From Bradyrhizobium mercantei (GTDB lineage Bacteria; Pseudomonadota; Alphaproteobacteria; Rhizobiales; Xanthobacteraceae), in assembly GCF_001982635.1 (NCBI RefSeq), contig NZ_MKFI01000004.1:799609-863608 (forward strand): a stretch of DNA of 64,000 bases, in the 5' to 3' direction. The notes under the pieces were generated by a model that was given only the letters and a program-made list of their open reading frames with translations, made no database searches and was not told where the DNA came from. Positions 16,838-26,300 of this stretch are shown here, piece by piece (the first letter of the stretch is position 1; each line of letters starts with the position of its first letter). A program made the translations under genes and the position numbers.

Positions 16838-18076
16838 ATGTCCACCTCAGCCCAGTTCGACTTTGCACCCCTGCTCCCGGCCGGTCTACCTGCGCCGGCC
16901 GCGCGCTGGACCGGGCTCGCCAAATACAGCTTCGTCGGCGGCAACAACGATCCCGACCAGGTGCCGGTCGATGGACTGCTGGAAGCGGTCAATGCCGTGC
17001 TGAAGCGCGAGGGCAGGAATCTGGCGACCTACAATCTCGCGCACGGGCCACAGGGCTATTTGCCGTTGCGCCAGTTCCTGACCGAGAAGCTGAAGCGCGA
17101 CGCCGCGATCACCTGCACGGCGGACGAGATCATGATCGTCTCCGGCTCGCTGCAGGCGCTCGACCTGGTCAATCAGACGCTGCTCGCCAAGGGCGATACC
17201 GTGCTGATCGAGCAGGAAACCTATCAGGGCTCGCTGAACCGGCTGACCCGGCTCGGCGTCAACGCGGTCGGCATTCCCCTCGACGGCGAGGGCATCCGGA
17301 TCGATGCGCTGGCGGCTGCGCTCGCCGATCACAAGCGGCGCGGCGTCACGCCGAAATACATCTACACCATCCCGACGGTGCAGAACCCGACCGGCTCGAT
17401 TCTCCCCGAGAGCCGCCGCACCGAGATGCTGAAGCTGTCGAAGGAATACGGCGTGCCGATCTTCGAGGACGATTGCTATGCCGATCTGATCTGGAACGGC
17501 GAACGGCCGCCTGCGATCTACGCCATGAGCACGCATGGCGGCGTGATCCATATCGGCTCGTTCTCGAAGTCGATTGCCCCGGCACTGCGGGTCGGCTTCA
17601 TCGTCGCGCCGTGGGAGATCATGTCGCGGATGCTGCCGCTGAAGACCGATGCCGGTTCCGGCGCGCTGGAGCAGATGGTGCTCGCGGAATATTGCGCGCC
17701 GCATTTTGCGACCCACGTGCCGCGGCTGACCAAGGGCCTGCGCGCCAAGCTCGACACGCTGATGGAGGCGCTGAACGAGCAGTTCGGCACCTCGGCCGAA
17801 TTCGAGGCGCCGAAGGGCGGCATCTTCCTCTGGGTCAAGTTGCCCGACAATGTCGACACGCTGAAGCTCTACCAGGCGGCGCTCGCCGCCGGCGTCTCGA
17901 TCAATCCGGGACCGGAATGGTCGACCAGCAAGGCGCATTCCGGCAGCCGGCTGCGCCTCTGCTTCGCCAGCCCCTCGCACGAGCAGATCCGCGAGGGCGT
18001 CGCGGTGCTCGCGGAGGTGTGCCGCAAGGAGTTCGGCGTGCCCGCGCGCAGCAGCAATGTGGAGAAGCGCGGCTAG
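16838..18076 (+). CDS. PLP-dependent aminotransferase, class I/II (2-aminoadipate/MocR-like catalytic domain)
   Basis: 412 residues of fold-type I aminotransferase without an N-terminal DNA-binding domain. The family elements are YNLAHGPQGYLPLRQFL, MIVSGSLQALDLVNQ, YTIPTVQNPTGSILP, FEDDCYADLIW with the cofactor Asp and Tyr, and HIGSFSKSIAPALRVGF with the Schiff-base Lys. The architecture matches LysN-type 2-aminoadipate aminotransferases and broad aromatic/branched aminotransferases; the substrate is not readable. ATG at 16838 has an upstream GGAGCG. No metabolic partner is adjacent. Confidence 0.88.
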   Translation: MSTSAQFDFAPLLPAGLPAPAARWTGLAKYSFVGGNNDPDQVPVDGLLEAVNAVLKREGRNLATYNLAHGPQGYLPLRQFLTEKLKRDAAITCTADEIMIVSGSLQALDLVNQTLLAKGDTVLIEQETYQGSLNRLTRLGVNAVGIPLDGEGIRIDALAAALADHKRRGVTPKYIYTIPTVQNPTGSILPESRRTEMLKLSKEYGVPIFEDDCYADLIWNGERPPAIYAMSTHGGVIHIGSFSKSIAPALRVGFIVAPWEIMSRMLPLKTDAGSGALEQMVLAEYCAPHFATHVPRLTKGLRAKLDTLMEALNEQFGTSAEFEAPKGGIFLWVKLPDNVDTLKLYQAALAAGVSINPGPEWSTSKAHSGSRLRLCFASPSHEQIREGVAVLAEVCRKEFGVPARSSNVEKRG

Positions 18077-18092
18077 CCGTTCGCGTACGGCA

Positions 18093-18172
18093 AGATGGAT
18101 TGCTTCGCTTCGCTCGCAATGACGGATGCCCTGTCCCCGTCATTGCGAGGAGCGCAGCGACGAAGCAATCCA
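18093..18172. repeat. GGATTGCTTCG / CGAAGCAATCC inverted repeat
   Basis: ATGGATTGCTTCGCTTCGCTCGCAATGACG at left and CGTCATTGCGAGGAGCGCAGCGACGAAGCAATCCAT at right are near-perfect reverse complements. A second copy is at 22618-22705. It lies between convergent genes. Confidence 0.9.
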
Positions 18173-18191
18173 TGCCTCCGCTAGCTCGCCC

Positions 18192-19472
18192 CTACCGCAC
18201 CGAAAACGGCGCCTGGTAGGGCCGACCGAACGGCACGCCGTTGACCACGGTCTGCACCGGCTTCAGCTGCAGATTGCCGTCGCGCTTGTTGTTGCGGGTG
18301 TCGACGAAGGTGACCGGCCCTTCGACGAGATCCATGATCGCGACATCGCCCGGCGCGCCGCGCTGCAGCGTGCCGATCTTCGGGGTGCGGTTGATGATCC
18401 GCGCCGGCACCGAGGTCGCCATCGCCACCACCTGATCCAGCGAGGAGCCCATCGCCAGGAACTTGCTCATCACGTTGGGCAGGAACGGAATGCCGGGCGA
18501 GTTGCCCGAGAAGACATGGATGTCGGAGGAGATCGTATCCGGCGTGCAGCCCGCGGGGATCGCGATCTCGGCCACGGTGAAATCGAAGCTGCCGCCGCCA
18601 TGGCCGACGTCGAACAACACGCCGCGCTGCTTGGCCGCAAGCGCCGCCGGCAGCAGCTTGCCATCCTGCACGATGTTGGTGAAGGCACCCGACATGTTCG
18701 GCGCCCCGGAATAGGCGTGGGTGAGGATATCGCCCGGGCGCAGCAGATCGAGGATGTCGGACATCAACTCCTTGGTCTCGACGCCGCCGATATGCACCAT
18801 CATCCGCGCCGGCCAGCCGCACATCTCGCAGGCCAGGATACCGCGCTTCAGCGGTTCGATGCCGTGCTTGAAGATGACGTTTTCCGACATCCGCACCTTG
18901 ACGCCGATCAGGAAGTCCGGGTTCTCGGCGAGCGCCATCGCGCAGGCCTCGACCTGGGCGTTGTCGATGTTGTAGAGCTCGGCCACCGGGAAGGCCGACA
19001 GGCCGTTGTTGGCGATGTGGACGAAGGCGTAGATCCGCGCCCGCGACTGCGCCACGATGAAGCGGCGCAGCGCCGCGAGATTGTTGACGCCGGCATCGCC
19101 GGCCGAGACCACGGTCGTGGTGCCCTGGAATTGCACCAGCTCGTCGGCGGGAATGCCGATCGCCGATCCGTAAGGGTAGACGTGGCAGTGCAGATCGACG
19201 AGGCCCGGCATTACGAGTTTGCCCGACGCGTCGATGGTCTTGCTGGCACGCGCGGCGGGTATCTCTTCCTCGATCGCCTCGATGAAACCCCAGCGGATGC
19301 CGATGTCGCGCTTGCCGCGCAGCGACTGGCTGGGATCGATCACGTCGCCGCTCTTGATCACGAGATCGAACTTGTCGTCGGGCCCCATCGCCGCGGCAGC
19401 CGGCCCCGCGATGACAGCAGCAGCGGCCGATCCCGTACCCTTCAAGAAATCCCGGCGTGAAAATTCGCTCAC
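18192..19472 (-). CDS. Tat-exported amidohydrolase/deacetylase family metallohydrolase
   Basis: 426 residues. A twin-arginine signal (SRRDFLKGTGSAAAAV) predicts folded export to the periplasm. The amidohydrolase domain begins at FDLVIKSGDVIDP; the metal-binding HCHVYPYG follows VMPGLVDL, and later metal ligands may be in VHIGGVE, HAYSG and FDVGHGGGSF. Closest in feel to the EF_0837/AHA_3915 deacetylase-like group of N-acyl or lactam-hydrolysing enzymes; substrate unknown. ATG at 19472. It diverges from a small exported protein gene at 19634. Confidence 0.84.
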   Translation of the reverse strand: MSEFSRRDFLKGTGSAAAAVIAGPAAAAMGPDDKFDLVIKSGDVIDPSQSLRGKRDIGIRWGFIEAIEEEIPAARASKTIDASGKLVMPGLVDLHCHVYPYGSAIGIPADELVQFQGTTTVVSAGDAGVNNLAALRRFIVAQSRARIYAFVHIANNGLSAFPVAELYNIDNAQVEACAMALAENPDFLIGVKVRMSENVIFKHGIEPLKRGILACEMCGWPARMMVHIGGVETKELMSDILDLLRPGDILTHAYSGAPNMSGAFTNIVQDGKLLPAALAAKQRGVLFDVGHGGGSFDFTVAEIAIPAGCTPDTISSDIHVFSGNSPGIPFLPNVMSKFLAMGSSLDQVVAMATSVPARIINRTPKIGTLQRGAPGDVAIMDLVEGPVTFVDTRNNKRDGNLQLKPVQTVVNGVPFGRPYQAPFSVR

Positions 19473-19579
19473 GGCAACGTCCCCCCGAACATTGATTTTT
19501 GTGGCGCGATGATGCGTCGGACACGGTGGTTACGCAAGGCCACCTGAACAACCGTTCAGAAAACTCCGCCGGTTCCTGA

Positions 19580-19604
19580 GGAACGTTTCGATGCCTGCAC
19601 GGTT
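19580..19604 (+). promoter_or_regulatory. Candidate EcfG-type general stress promoter
   Basis: GGAAC (19580-19584) stands 17 bases before GTT (19602-19604), matching the alphaproteobacterial EcfG pattern GGAAC-N16/17-(C)GTT, 30 bases before the start of the small exported protein. A mirrored GTTCC sits just left of it on the other strand. The match is short, so confidence is limited. Confidence 0.35.
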
Positions 19605-19633
19605 TTCTCCCCGCATCATTTGAGGAGGATGAA

Positions 19634-19852
19634 ATGAAAAAGATTGGTTTTGTTCTTGCGGCGATTGGTACGCTTGCGGTAGCCGTCCCGTCGATCGCGA
19701 GTGCCGAGACCGTCGTGATCAAGCGCGGCCATCATCATCACTGGGATCGTGGCTGGGGCGCGCGCGCCGAGTTTCGCCATGACCGTGGCTGGCATCGCGG
19801 CTGGCATCACGACCGTGACCGCACGGTTGTGATCAGGCGCGACCGCTACTAA
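19634..19852 (+). CDS. Small exported His/Arg/Trp-rich protein
   Basis: 72 residues. A clean signal peptide (MKKIGFVLAAIGTLAVAVPSIASA) is followed by a mature part of only ~48 residues rich in His, Arg, Asp and Trp: KRGHHHHWDRGWG, HDRGWHRGWHHDRDR and a terminal RRDRY. Rhizobiales encode many such short periplasmic proteins of unknown role; the His clusters could bind metal. The ATG has a strong GAGGAGG seven bases upstream, and a textbook terminator follows, so it is an independent gene. A possible EcfG promoter lies upstream. Confidence 0.8.
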   Translation: MKKIGFVLAAIGTLAVAVPSIASAETVVIKRGHHHHWDRGWGARAEFRHDRGWHRGWHHDRDRTVVIRRDRY

Positions 19853-19882
19853 CGACCAACACAAACGAGACCGACACAACGG

Positions 19883-19910
19883 AAAATGGCTCCTCGCGGA
19901 GCCATTTTTT
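19883..19910 (+). terminator. Intrinsic terminator of the small exported protein gene
   Basis: AAAATGGCTCC (19883-19893), loop TCGC, GGAGCCATTTT (19898-19908) and further T. The A-run on the left side makes it usable from the minus strand as well, where an aldo/keto reductase gene ends 33 bases away. Confidence 0.9.
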
Positions 19911-19942
19911 AATTCTACGTCTTGATCAGATGCTCGTCGGGC

Positions 19943-20761
19943 TCAATCCCACGCCGGTGCAAAGCCCGGATTGACGCAGCGCATGTCCTTGCGCAGCGCA
20001 GCGATCGCCTTGCGGTCTGCATCGTCGAGCTTGACCTTCAGGGCGTCGAGATTCGCCTGCTGGCTTTCGGCGCGCGAGGCCTTCGGTATCGCCGCAACAC
20101 CGTCCTGGTCGAGGAGCCATTTCAGCGCCACCTGGGCTGCGGTCCCGCCATGCTTGCGGCCGATCTTCGCCAGCGTCTCGTCGGTCGCAAAGCGGCCCTG
20201 GGCCAGCGGACAATAGGCCACCAGCGGGATCGATTTCGCGGCAAGATATGTCCGCACCGCCGTCTGATCCAGCATCGCGTGATATTCGATCTGGTTGCAG
20301 GCGATCGGCGCCTTGATGTCCTCGACCACGGTCTTGAGCAGCGCGGTGGTGAAATTGGCGACGCCGATCGCGCGGACGCGGCCCTCCTGCTTCAGCTGCA
20401 TCAGCGTCTCGAACACGGCGGCCAGCTTCATGCTCCGCGACGGCCAGTGCACCAGATAGAGGTCGACGTGATCGAGTTGCAGCTTGTTCAGGCTGGCGTC
20501 GAACGCCCTGCGGATCGCATCCGGCGCCAAATTCTCGTGCCAGACCTTGGTGGTGACATGCAGGTCCTTGCGCGCGACGTTGGAGGCCGCGATGGCCGCG
20601 CCGATCGCCTCTTCATTGCCGTACATCTCGGCGGTGTCGATGTGGCGGTAACCGAGCCCGAGCGCGCTCTCGACCGCCGTGCGGCAGGCATCGCCCTGCA
20701 TGCGGAAAGTGCCGAGCCCGAGCTGCGGCAGGCTGATGCCCTGTGTCTGCAGATTGTCCAT
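19943..20761 (-). CDS. Aldo/keto reductase
   Basis: 272-residue NADPH-dependent reductase of the AKR5-like (2,5-diketo-gluconate reductase) type. The catalytic tetrad is readable: Asp and Tyr in HIDTAEMYGNE, Lys in TTKVWHEN, His in YLVHWPS. IGVANFTTALL and CNQIEYHAML are the usual following segments, and PKASRAESQQANLDA forms the cofactor-binding end. Substrates are small aldehydes or ketones; the exact one is not readable. Monocistronic, ATG at 20761. Confidence 0.92.
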   Translation of the reverse strand: MDNLQTQGISLPQLGLGTFRMQGDACRTAVESALGLGYRHIDTAEMYGNEEAIGAAIAASNVARKDLHVTTKVWHENLAPDAIRRAFDASLNKLQLDHVDLYLVHWPSRSMKLAAVFETLMQLKQEGRVRAIGVANFTTALLKTVVEDIKAPIACNQIEYHAMLDQTAVRTYLAAKSIPLVAYCPLAQGRFATDETLAKIGRKHGGTAAQVALKWLLDQDGVAAIPKASRAESQQANLDALKVKLDDADRKAIAALRKDMRCVNPGFAPAWD

Positions 20762-20928
20762 GGATAGCTCCTGACGCGTGGGACGCCGATGTCATCGACG
20801 ACGTCACGCCAGCAAATCGGCTGAAGGGAATGAAATTGGCAGAACTGCCGATATCCAGTCTGCCCCCAAAGCGGGCTCGCGGGCAAGGCGCCCGCAATCA
20901 AGATGTCGCGACGGGGCTAGAGATCGCT

Positions 20929-22509
20929 CTAGATGTGCTGCGCCATGATCTGGCCGGGCCGTGCGTCCGGCCACGGCTCGATGTCGACCGACCAGAGATC
21001 GTGGTTGTCGACGTCCTTCAGCGTCACCGTCATCACGCCGGTCTTGCCGTCGATGTCGACGCGGCCGAAGAATTGCAGGCCGAAACATGGCGCGAGGTTG
21101 TCGCCCTGCTCGGCCGAGCAGCCCTTCTGGTAGATCGCCTTCGGGCCGAAGGTGTTGTCGAGCTCGCCAGGCGACCAGGTGCCGGCATGCAGCGGGCCGG
21201 AGACGAACTCCCAGAACGGCTCGAACTCCTGGTACACCGCGCGGTTCGGATCATAGTGATGCGCGGCGGTGTAGTGCATGTCGGCGGTGAGCCACACCAT
21301 GTTGCGGACGCCGGCGCGCTTCATGAAGGACAGGAGATCGGCGATCTCGTGCTCGCGCCGCTCCGGCGGGCCATCGCCGAGCGCGACCGCATCCAGGCTG
21401 ACGAGCCCGATCGGCAAGTCGGCCGCGATCACCTTCCATACAGCGTCCGACGCCACTAGCTCCCGCTTCAGCCAGGCGAGCTGGCTCGCGCCGAGAATGA
21501 ACGCCTGGTCCGGATCGCCCTGCTTGTTCCAGCTGCAATCGCGGTAGGAGCGCATGTCGATGATGAAGACGTCGAGCAGCGGCCCGTAGGAGATCTTGCG
21601 ATAGACCCGGCCGTCGCGTTCCGGCATCAGCCGCATCGGCATGAATTCGTGGAAGGCGCGGCGCGCCCGCGCCACCAGGCGCGAGCTGCCGTCCGCATCG
21701 TAGCCGGTCGCGTCGGCGGTGCCGATCGGCGACCAGTCGTCGGCCACCTCGTGGTCGTCCCACTGCGCGAACATTGGCACCTCGGCATGGAAGGCGCGAA
21801 AATGCTCGTCGAGCCAGTTGTATCTGTAGTTGCCGCGAAACTGTTCGAGGCTGTGCGCGACGACGGATTTTTCCTCGGTGACGATGTTGCGCCAGACCTC
21901 GCCGTTCGGCAGCGCCTGCTCCGAGGGCACCGTGCAATCGGCATAGATGTGATCGCCGGAGTGGATGAAGAAGTCCGGGCGTTCGTTCAGCATGGTGCGA
22001 TAGCTACGCAGGCCGCCGCGCGCGGGGTCAATGCCCCAGCCCTGTCCGACGACGTCGCCGGACCAGACGAACGACACCGAACGGCGGTCGGCCGGCGCGG
22101 TGCGGAAGTGCCCGATCCGTCGTTCGCCTGAGACGCCGTCGCGGTCCTCGAAGCCGACGCGATAGAACAGGTCCTGGCCCGGCGGCAGGCCATCGAGCAG
22201 CAGCTTGGCGGTGAAGTCGCGCTCGGGCAGCGCATCGGCGGTCGCGGTGCGCAGGATGGTGGCGAAGCTCTCGACCGCGGCGCATTCGATGCGCATCCGC
22301 GCCGTGCGATTGGCGCGGGCCCAGATCACAGCGGAATCGCTTGCAACGTCGCCGGACTGGATGCCCGCGATCGCGGGCCGATCCGCCGCGCGGCTCAGAT
22401 AGGGCCTCGCCAGTGCGCCCAATCCCGCCAGCGCGGCCGTGGACGCCGAGCGCACCAGAAGCTGACGCCTTGTGAGGCCTCGCCGCCTCGCGGAGATCGC
22501 TGTCGGCAT
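20929..22509 (-). CDS. phoD: PhoD-like alkaline phosphatase/phosphodiesterase, Tat-exported
   Basis: 526 residues. The N-terminus (RRRGLTRRQLLVRSAS) is a twin-arginine signal. An N-terminal Fibronectin-like PhoD domain (AGIQSGDVASDSAVIWARAN) is followed by the metallophosphatase core: FVWSGDVVGQGWG, FFIHSGDHIYADCT, FAQWDDHEVADDW and WLTADMHYTAAHHY, which provide the metal ligands. PhoD enzymes are secreted phosphomono/diesterases often under PhoB control, but I saw no clear Pho box in front of this gene. It ends with WSVDIEPWPDARPGQ. Regulation is unknown. Confidence 0.9.
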   Translation of the reverse strand: MPTAISARRRGLTRRQLLVRSASTAALAGLGALARPYLSRAADRPAIAGIQSGDVASDSAVIWARANRTARMRIECAAVESFATILRTATADALPERDFTAKLLLDGLPPGQDLFYRVGFEDRDGVSGERRIGHFRTAPADRRSVSFVWSGDVVGQGWGIDPARGGLRSYRTMLNERPDFFIHSGDHIYADCTVPSEQALPNGEVWRNIVTEEKSVVAHSLEQFRGNYRYNWLDEHFRAFHAEVPMFAQWDDHEVADDWSPIGTADATGYDADGSSRLVARARRAFHEFMPMRLMPERDGRVYRKISYGPLLDVFIIDMRSYRDCSWNKQGDPDQAFILGASQLAWLKRELVASDAVWKVIAADLPIGLVSLDAVALGDGPPERREHEIADLLSFMKRAGVRNMVWLTADMHYTAAHHYDPNRAVYQEFEPFWEFVSGPLHAGTWSPGELDNTFGPKAIYQKGCSAEQGDNLAPCFGLQFFGRVDIDGKTGVMTVTLKDVDNHDLWSVDIEPWPDARPGQIMAQHI

Positions 22510-22617
22510 TCAGTAACCTTCGTCGAATCCTGACGAGGGTTTTGCCTGCGCCGTTTGACTCCGGACTTACAGTTTCTTGACTCTGCGCCGACGGTTTTGC
22601 GACGGCGGGATGACTCC

Positions 22618-22705
22618 CGTCATTGCGAGGAGCGCCAGCGACGACGCAATCCATCGCTCAGCACATGCCGAAGCATGGATTGCTTCGCTACGCTCGCAAT
22701 GACGA
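22618..22705. repeat. CATTGCGAGGAGCG / CGCTCGCAATG inverted repeat, second copy
   Basis: CGTCATTGCGAGGAGCGCCAGCGACG...CAATCCAT at left pairs with ATGGATTGCTTCGCTACGCTCGCAATGACG at right. It is the same family as 18093-18172 with the arms in opposite order. Confidence 0.9.
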
Positions 22706-22725
22706 ATGGGACGAGGTGAGGCCCC

Positions 22726-23157
22726 TCACCGCTGCCAGTTGCAGATTCCGCCTGTGCGGCAGGGCCAGGTCTGGATACGGGTGTCGCGGGCTTCCGCATC
22801 GAGCGGGTTAGAGTGCCGCCGCGCCAGCTTAGCGCGGGCGGGGACGCGCGCGACCGTGCGCTTTCGCTCGGGCGCCGTCACGCGGGTGGTCCGCACCGGC
22901 TTCCGCCGCTCGACCTTCGGCTCCTCGACCTGCGGCTCGACGGCTGCATGCTGATCGGGGCCGTGGTCGGCCTTCGCCTCGACTGGAACAGGCTCGAACT
23001 GCGCCGGCGGGCCGAGCGGCTTCGGCGACAGCACGGCGCGGGAGAGGTCGAGGCTGAAGAACTCGCTCGGCCGATACTCGTCAGCCAACGCCACGCCGCC
23101 CAAAGCCAGGCACGCGGTACAAACAGTTGCAACGAAAGCGCTTTTCAGGACCGTCAA
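22726..23157 (-). CDS. Small exported hypothetical protein
   Basis: 143 residues with a signal sequence (AFVATVCTACLALGGVALADE) and a mature region that starts YRPSEFFSLDLSRAVLSPKPLGPPAQF, continues with a charged, Pro/Val/Glu-rich linker and a basic stretch (ERRKPVRTTRVTAPERKRTVARVPARAKLARR) and ends RIQTWPCRTGGICNWQR with two Cys. The pattern recurs in Rhizobiales small envelope proteins, none characterised to my knowledge. The start is a TTG at 23157 with AGGAGG eight bases before it. Function unknown. Confidence 0.68.
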   Translation of the reverse strand: MTVLKSAFVATVCTACLALGGVALADEYRPSEFFSLDLSRAVLSPKPLGPPAQFEPVPVEAKADHGPDQHAAVEPQVEEPKVERRKPVRTTRVTAPERKRTVARVPARAKLARRHSNPLDAEARDTRIQTWPCRTGGICNWQR

Positions 23158-23331
23158 AAGGGCCTCCTGAAATCACTCGAACAGAACAGCCATCATGTAG
23201 GGACCCGGCCGCGCGAATCCAGCCGCTGCGGCCAGCAGGGTTACTGGTCAACCAAGGCAACAGCGGAAAGTTCCCCTGCCGCCTGGAGCCCCGTTCCGAT
23301 GGAATCGGAACGGCGCTATGGGTTCTGTTCG

Positions 23332-23380
23332 GACGCGTTTTCTTCGCGAACCGGTAGCCACGTCGCTCGAAAACGCTTTG
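23332..23380. repeat. ACGCGTTTTCTTCGCGAACCGG / CGAAAACGCT dispersed repeat
   Basis: GGACGCGTTTTCTTCGCGAACCGGTAGCCACGTCGCTCGAAAACGCTTT: the ACGCGTTTTC and GAAAACGCT ends are inverted. It abuts the stop of the ferredoxin oxidoreductase gene. A near-identical copy is at 54333-54377 and a half copy at 1887. Confidence 0.8.
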
Positions 23381-23382
23381 GC

Positions 23383-26300
23383 CTATTCCGCCGCCTGCGC
23401 CAGCGGCTGGCCGATCGCACGCTCCAGCCGCGCGCACTCGGTGCGGTAGCGGGCGACGTTGGCTTCCTTGATGTGGCCATAGCCGCGCACGAGGTCCGCA
23501 GCCTTCGCCAGCGCCACGAGGCGCGGCAGGTCGAGCGGCTTCCTGCCGTCGAGATGACGCAGGATCATCGCCGAATACTCGACCGGCAATGCGCGCTCCA
23601 TCTTGCGCTCGGCGGTGTAGCCGAAGATGTCGAACGCGGTGCCGCGCAAGCCCTTCAGCCCCGCCAGCAGGCCGAACGCCTTGAAGATCCACGGCCCGAA
23701 TTCGCGCTTCTGCAAGCGCCCGGTGACGGGATCGCGCTGCGCCAGCAGCGGCGGCGCCAGCAGGACCTTCAAACCGGAATTGCCCTCGAACTGCTCCCTC
23801 AAGGCCTTCGCAAACTCGCCATCGGAATAGAGCCGCGCGACCTCGTATTCGTCCTTGTAGGCCATCAGCTTGAACAGGCCCTTTGCAAACGCCTCGGTCA
23901 GGTCCTGCGAGCCCGGCGCGGCGGCGGCTTCGGCCGCGCGGACGCGCGCGACGTCGTCGAGATAGCGCTTGGCGTAAGCCGCGTCCTGATAGTCGGTGAG
24001 GATCTTGGCGCGGAACGCGATCGCCTCGTCGAGCGTCTTCTTCGCTGGAGCGGCACCCGCGGTCTTGAAGCGTGCGGCGCTGACCACGCGTTGCAGATCG
24101 TGCGCGGCAAGCCGGCCCCACGAGAACGCGGTCTTGTTCATCTCGATCGCGGCGCCGTTGAGCTCGATCGCCTTCAGGATCGCCTCGACCGACAGCGGGA
24201 TCGCACCGCGCTGGAACGCAAAGCCGAGCATGAAGGCGTTGGTGGCAATGCTGTCGCCCATCAGCGCGGTCGCCAGCCCCGTCGCATCGAGGATGTCGAG
24301 ATCGTCGGGCCGAACCGCGCCGTTCAGCGCATCGCGCATCGAGCTGGCCTCGAAATCGATATCGGGATCGATCACGAAGCTCGCGGTCGGCAGCAGGTCG
24401 GCATTGACGACGGCACGGGTGACGCCGCGCTCCGCGCGGCTCAGCGCCGGCACGCTGGTGGCGACCACGAGATCGCAGCCGAGGATCAGATTGGCGTTGC
24501 CAGGCGCGATGCGAACCGTGGTCAGCATGTCGGATGCCGGCGCAAGCCGGACATGGCTCATGACCGCGCCGTTCTTCTGCGACAGGCCGGTGAAGTCGAG
24601 CGTCGAGCAGGCGAGCCCCTCGGCATGCGCGGCCATGCCGAGCAGCGCGCCGATGGTGATGACACCGGTGCCGCCGATACCGGTGATCAGGATGTTGTAG
24701 GGGGCCGTCAGTGCGCTCGCAGCCGGCGTCGGCAGGTCTGCGAACAGGGCCTTCGGATCGGCGGCGGTGCGGTCCGCCTTGCGCAGCTTGGGATCCTGCA
24801 CCATCACGAAGCTCGGGCAAAAACCCTCGATGCAGGAGAAATCCTTGTTGCAGTTCGACTGGTCGATGCGGCGCTTGCGGCCGAGCTCGGTCTCCAGCGG
24901 CTGCACCGAGACGCAGTTCGAGGCGACCGAGCAGTCGCCGCAGCCTTCGCAGACGCGCTCATTGATGAAGACACGCTTGGCCGGATCGGGAAACAGCCCG
25001 CGCTTGCGGCGGCGGCGCTTCTCGGCGGCGCAGGTCTGGTCGTAGATCAGGACGGTGAGGCCCTCGATCTCGCGCAGGGTGCGCTGCACGGCGTCGAGCT
25101 CGCGGCGATGGTGGATGGTGGCGCCGGACGGGAAGTAGTTGGCGGGATATTTGTCCGGATCGTCGGAGACAATCGCAAGCTTCTTGGTGCCCTCCGCCCA
25201 GACCTGGTGCGCGATCTGCGACACCGTGAAGCCGCCTTCGGCCGGCTGACCACCGGTCATCGCAACCGCGTCGTTGTAGAGGATCTTGTAGGTAATATTG
25301 ACGCCGGCAGCCGCTGCCGCACGCAGTGCCAACAGACCGGAGTGCGTGTAGGTGCCGTCGCCGAGGTTCTGGAACACGTGCTGTTCGCTGGTGAACGGCG
25401 CCTGCCCGATCCAGCTCACGCCCTCCGCGCCCATATGCGAGATGGTCTGCGTGTTGCGGTTCGGCACCGACAGCGCCATGCCGTGACAGCCGATGCCGGC
25501 CATGGCGCGGCTGCCCTCGGGAATCTTGGTCGACGAATTGTGCGGGCAGCCCGAGCAGAAATACGGCGTGCGCGACAGCTTCGCGGCGCCCGTGCCCTCG
25601 GCCGGGCGATCGAACGCCTCGAGTTTTGCCAGCCGCTGCTCCAAGAGCGGGCTGCGATGGCCGAGCTTGCGCAGTCGCGCCACCACGGCCGCGGCGACCA
25701 TGGTCGGCGTCAATTCGCCCTCGCTCGGCAGCAACGGCGCGCCGCTCTCGTCGCGCTTGCCGACCACCGAGGGACGCCTCGCAGCGTCCATGTTGTAGAG
25801 GATGCGGACCAGCTGGTCCTCGATGAAGCCGCGCTTCTCCTCGACCACCAGCACGTCCTGCAAGCCTTCGGCGAAGGCGCGCGCGCCGCGCGCTTCGAGC
25901 GGCCAGGTCAGCGCCACCTTGTAGATGCGCAGGCCGAGCGCCTGCGCCTCGGCGTCGGTGATGCCGAGATCGGCGAGCGCCTGGCGTAGATCGAGATAGG
26001 CCTTGCCGGTCGCCATGATGCCGAGCCGCGCCGGCTTGGAATCCAGCACGATGTGGTCGAACCGGTTGACGCGGGCGAAGGCCGCGACCGCCTCCATCTT
26101 GGGCCCGTGCAGCCTGCGCTCGGCGTCGAGCGGCGGATCCGGCCAGCGGATCGCGAGCCCGTCCGGCGGCATTTCGAAATCGTCCGGCGTGATGATCTTG
26201 ATGCGATCGGGATCGCTGACGATCGACGCCGAGCTTTCCACCGTCTCGGAGATCGCCTTGAAGCCGACCCAGCAGCCGGAAAAGCGCGACAGCGCGAAGC

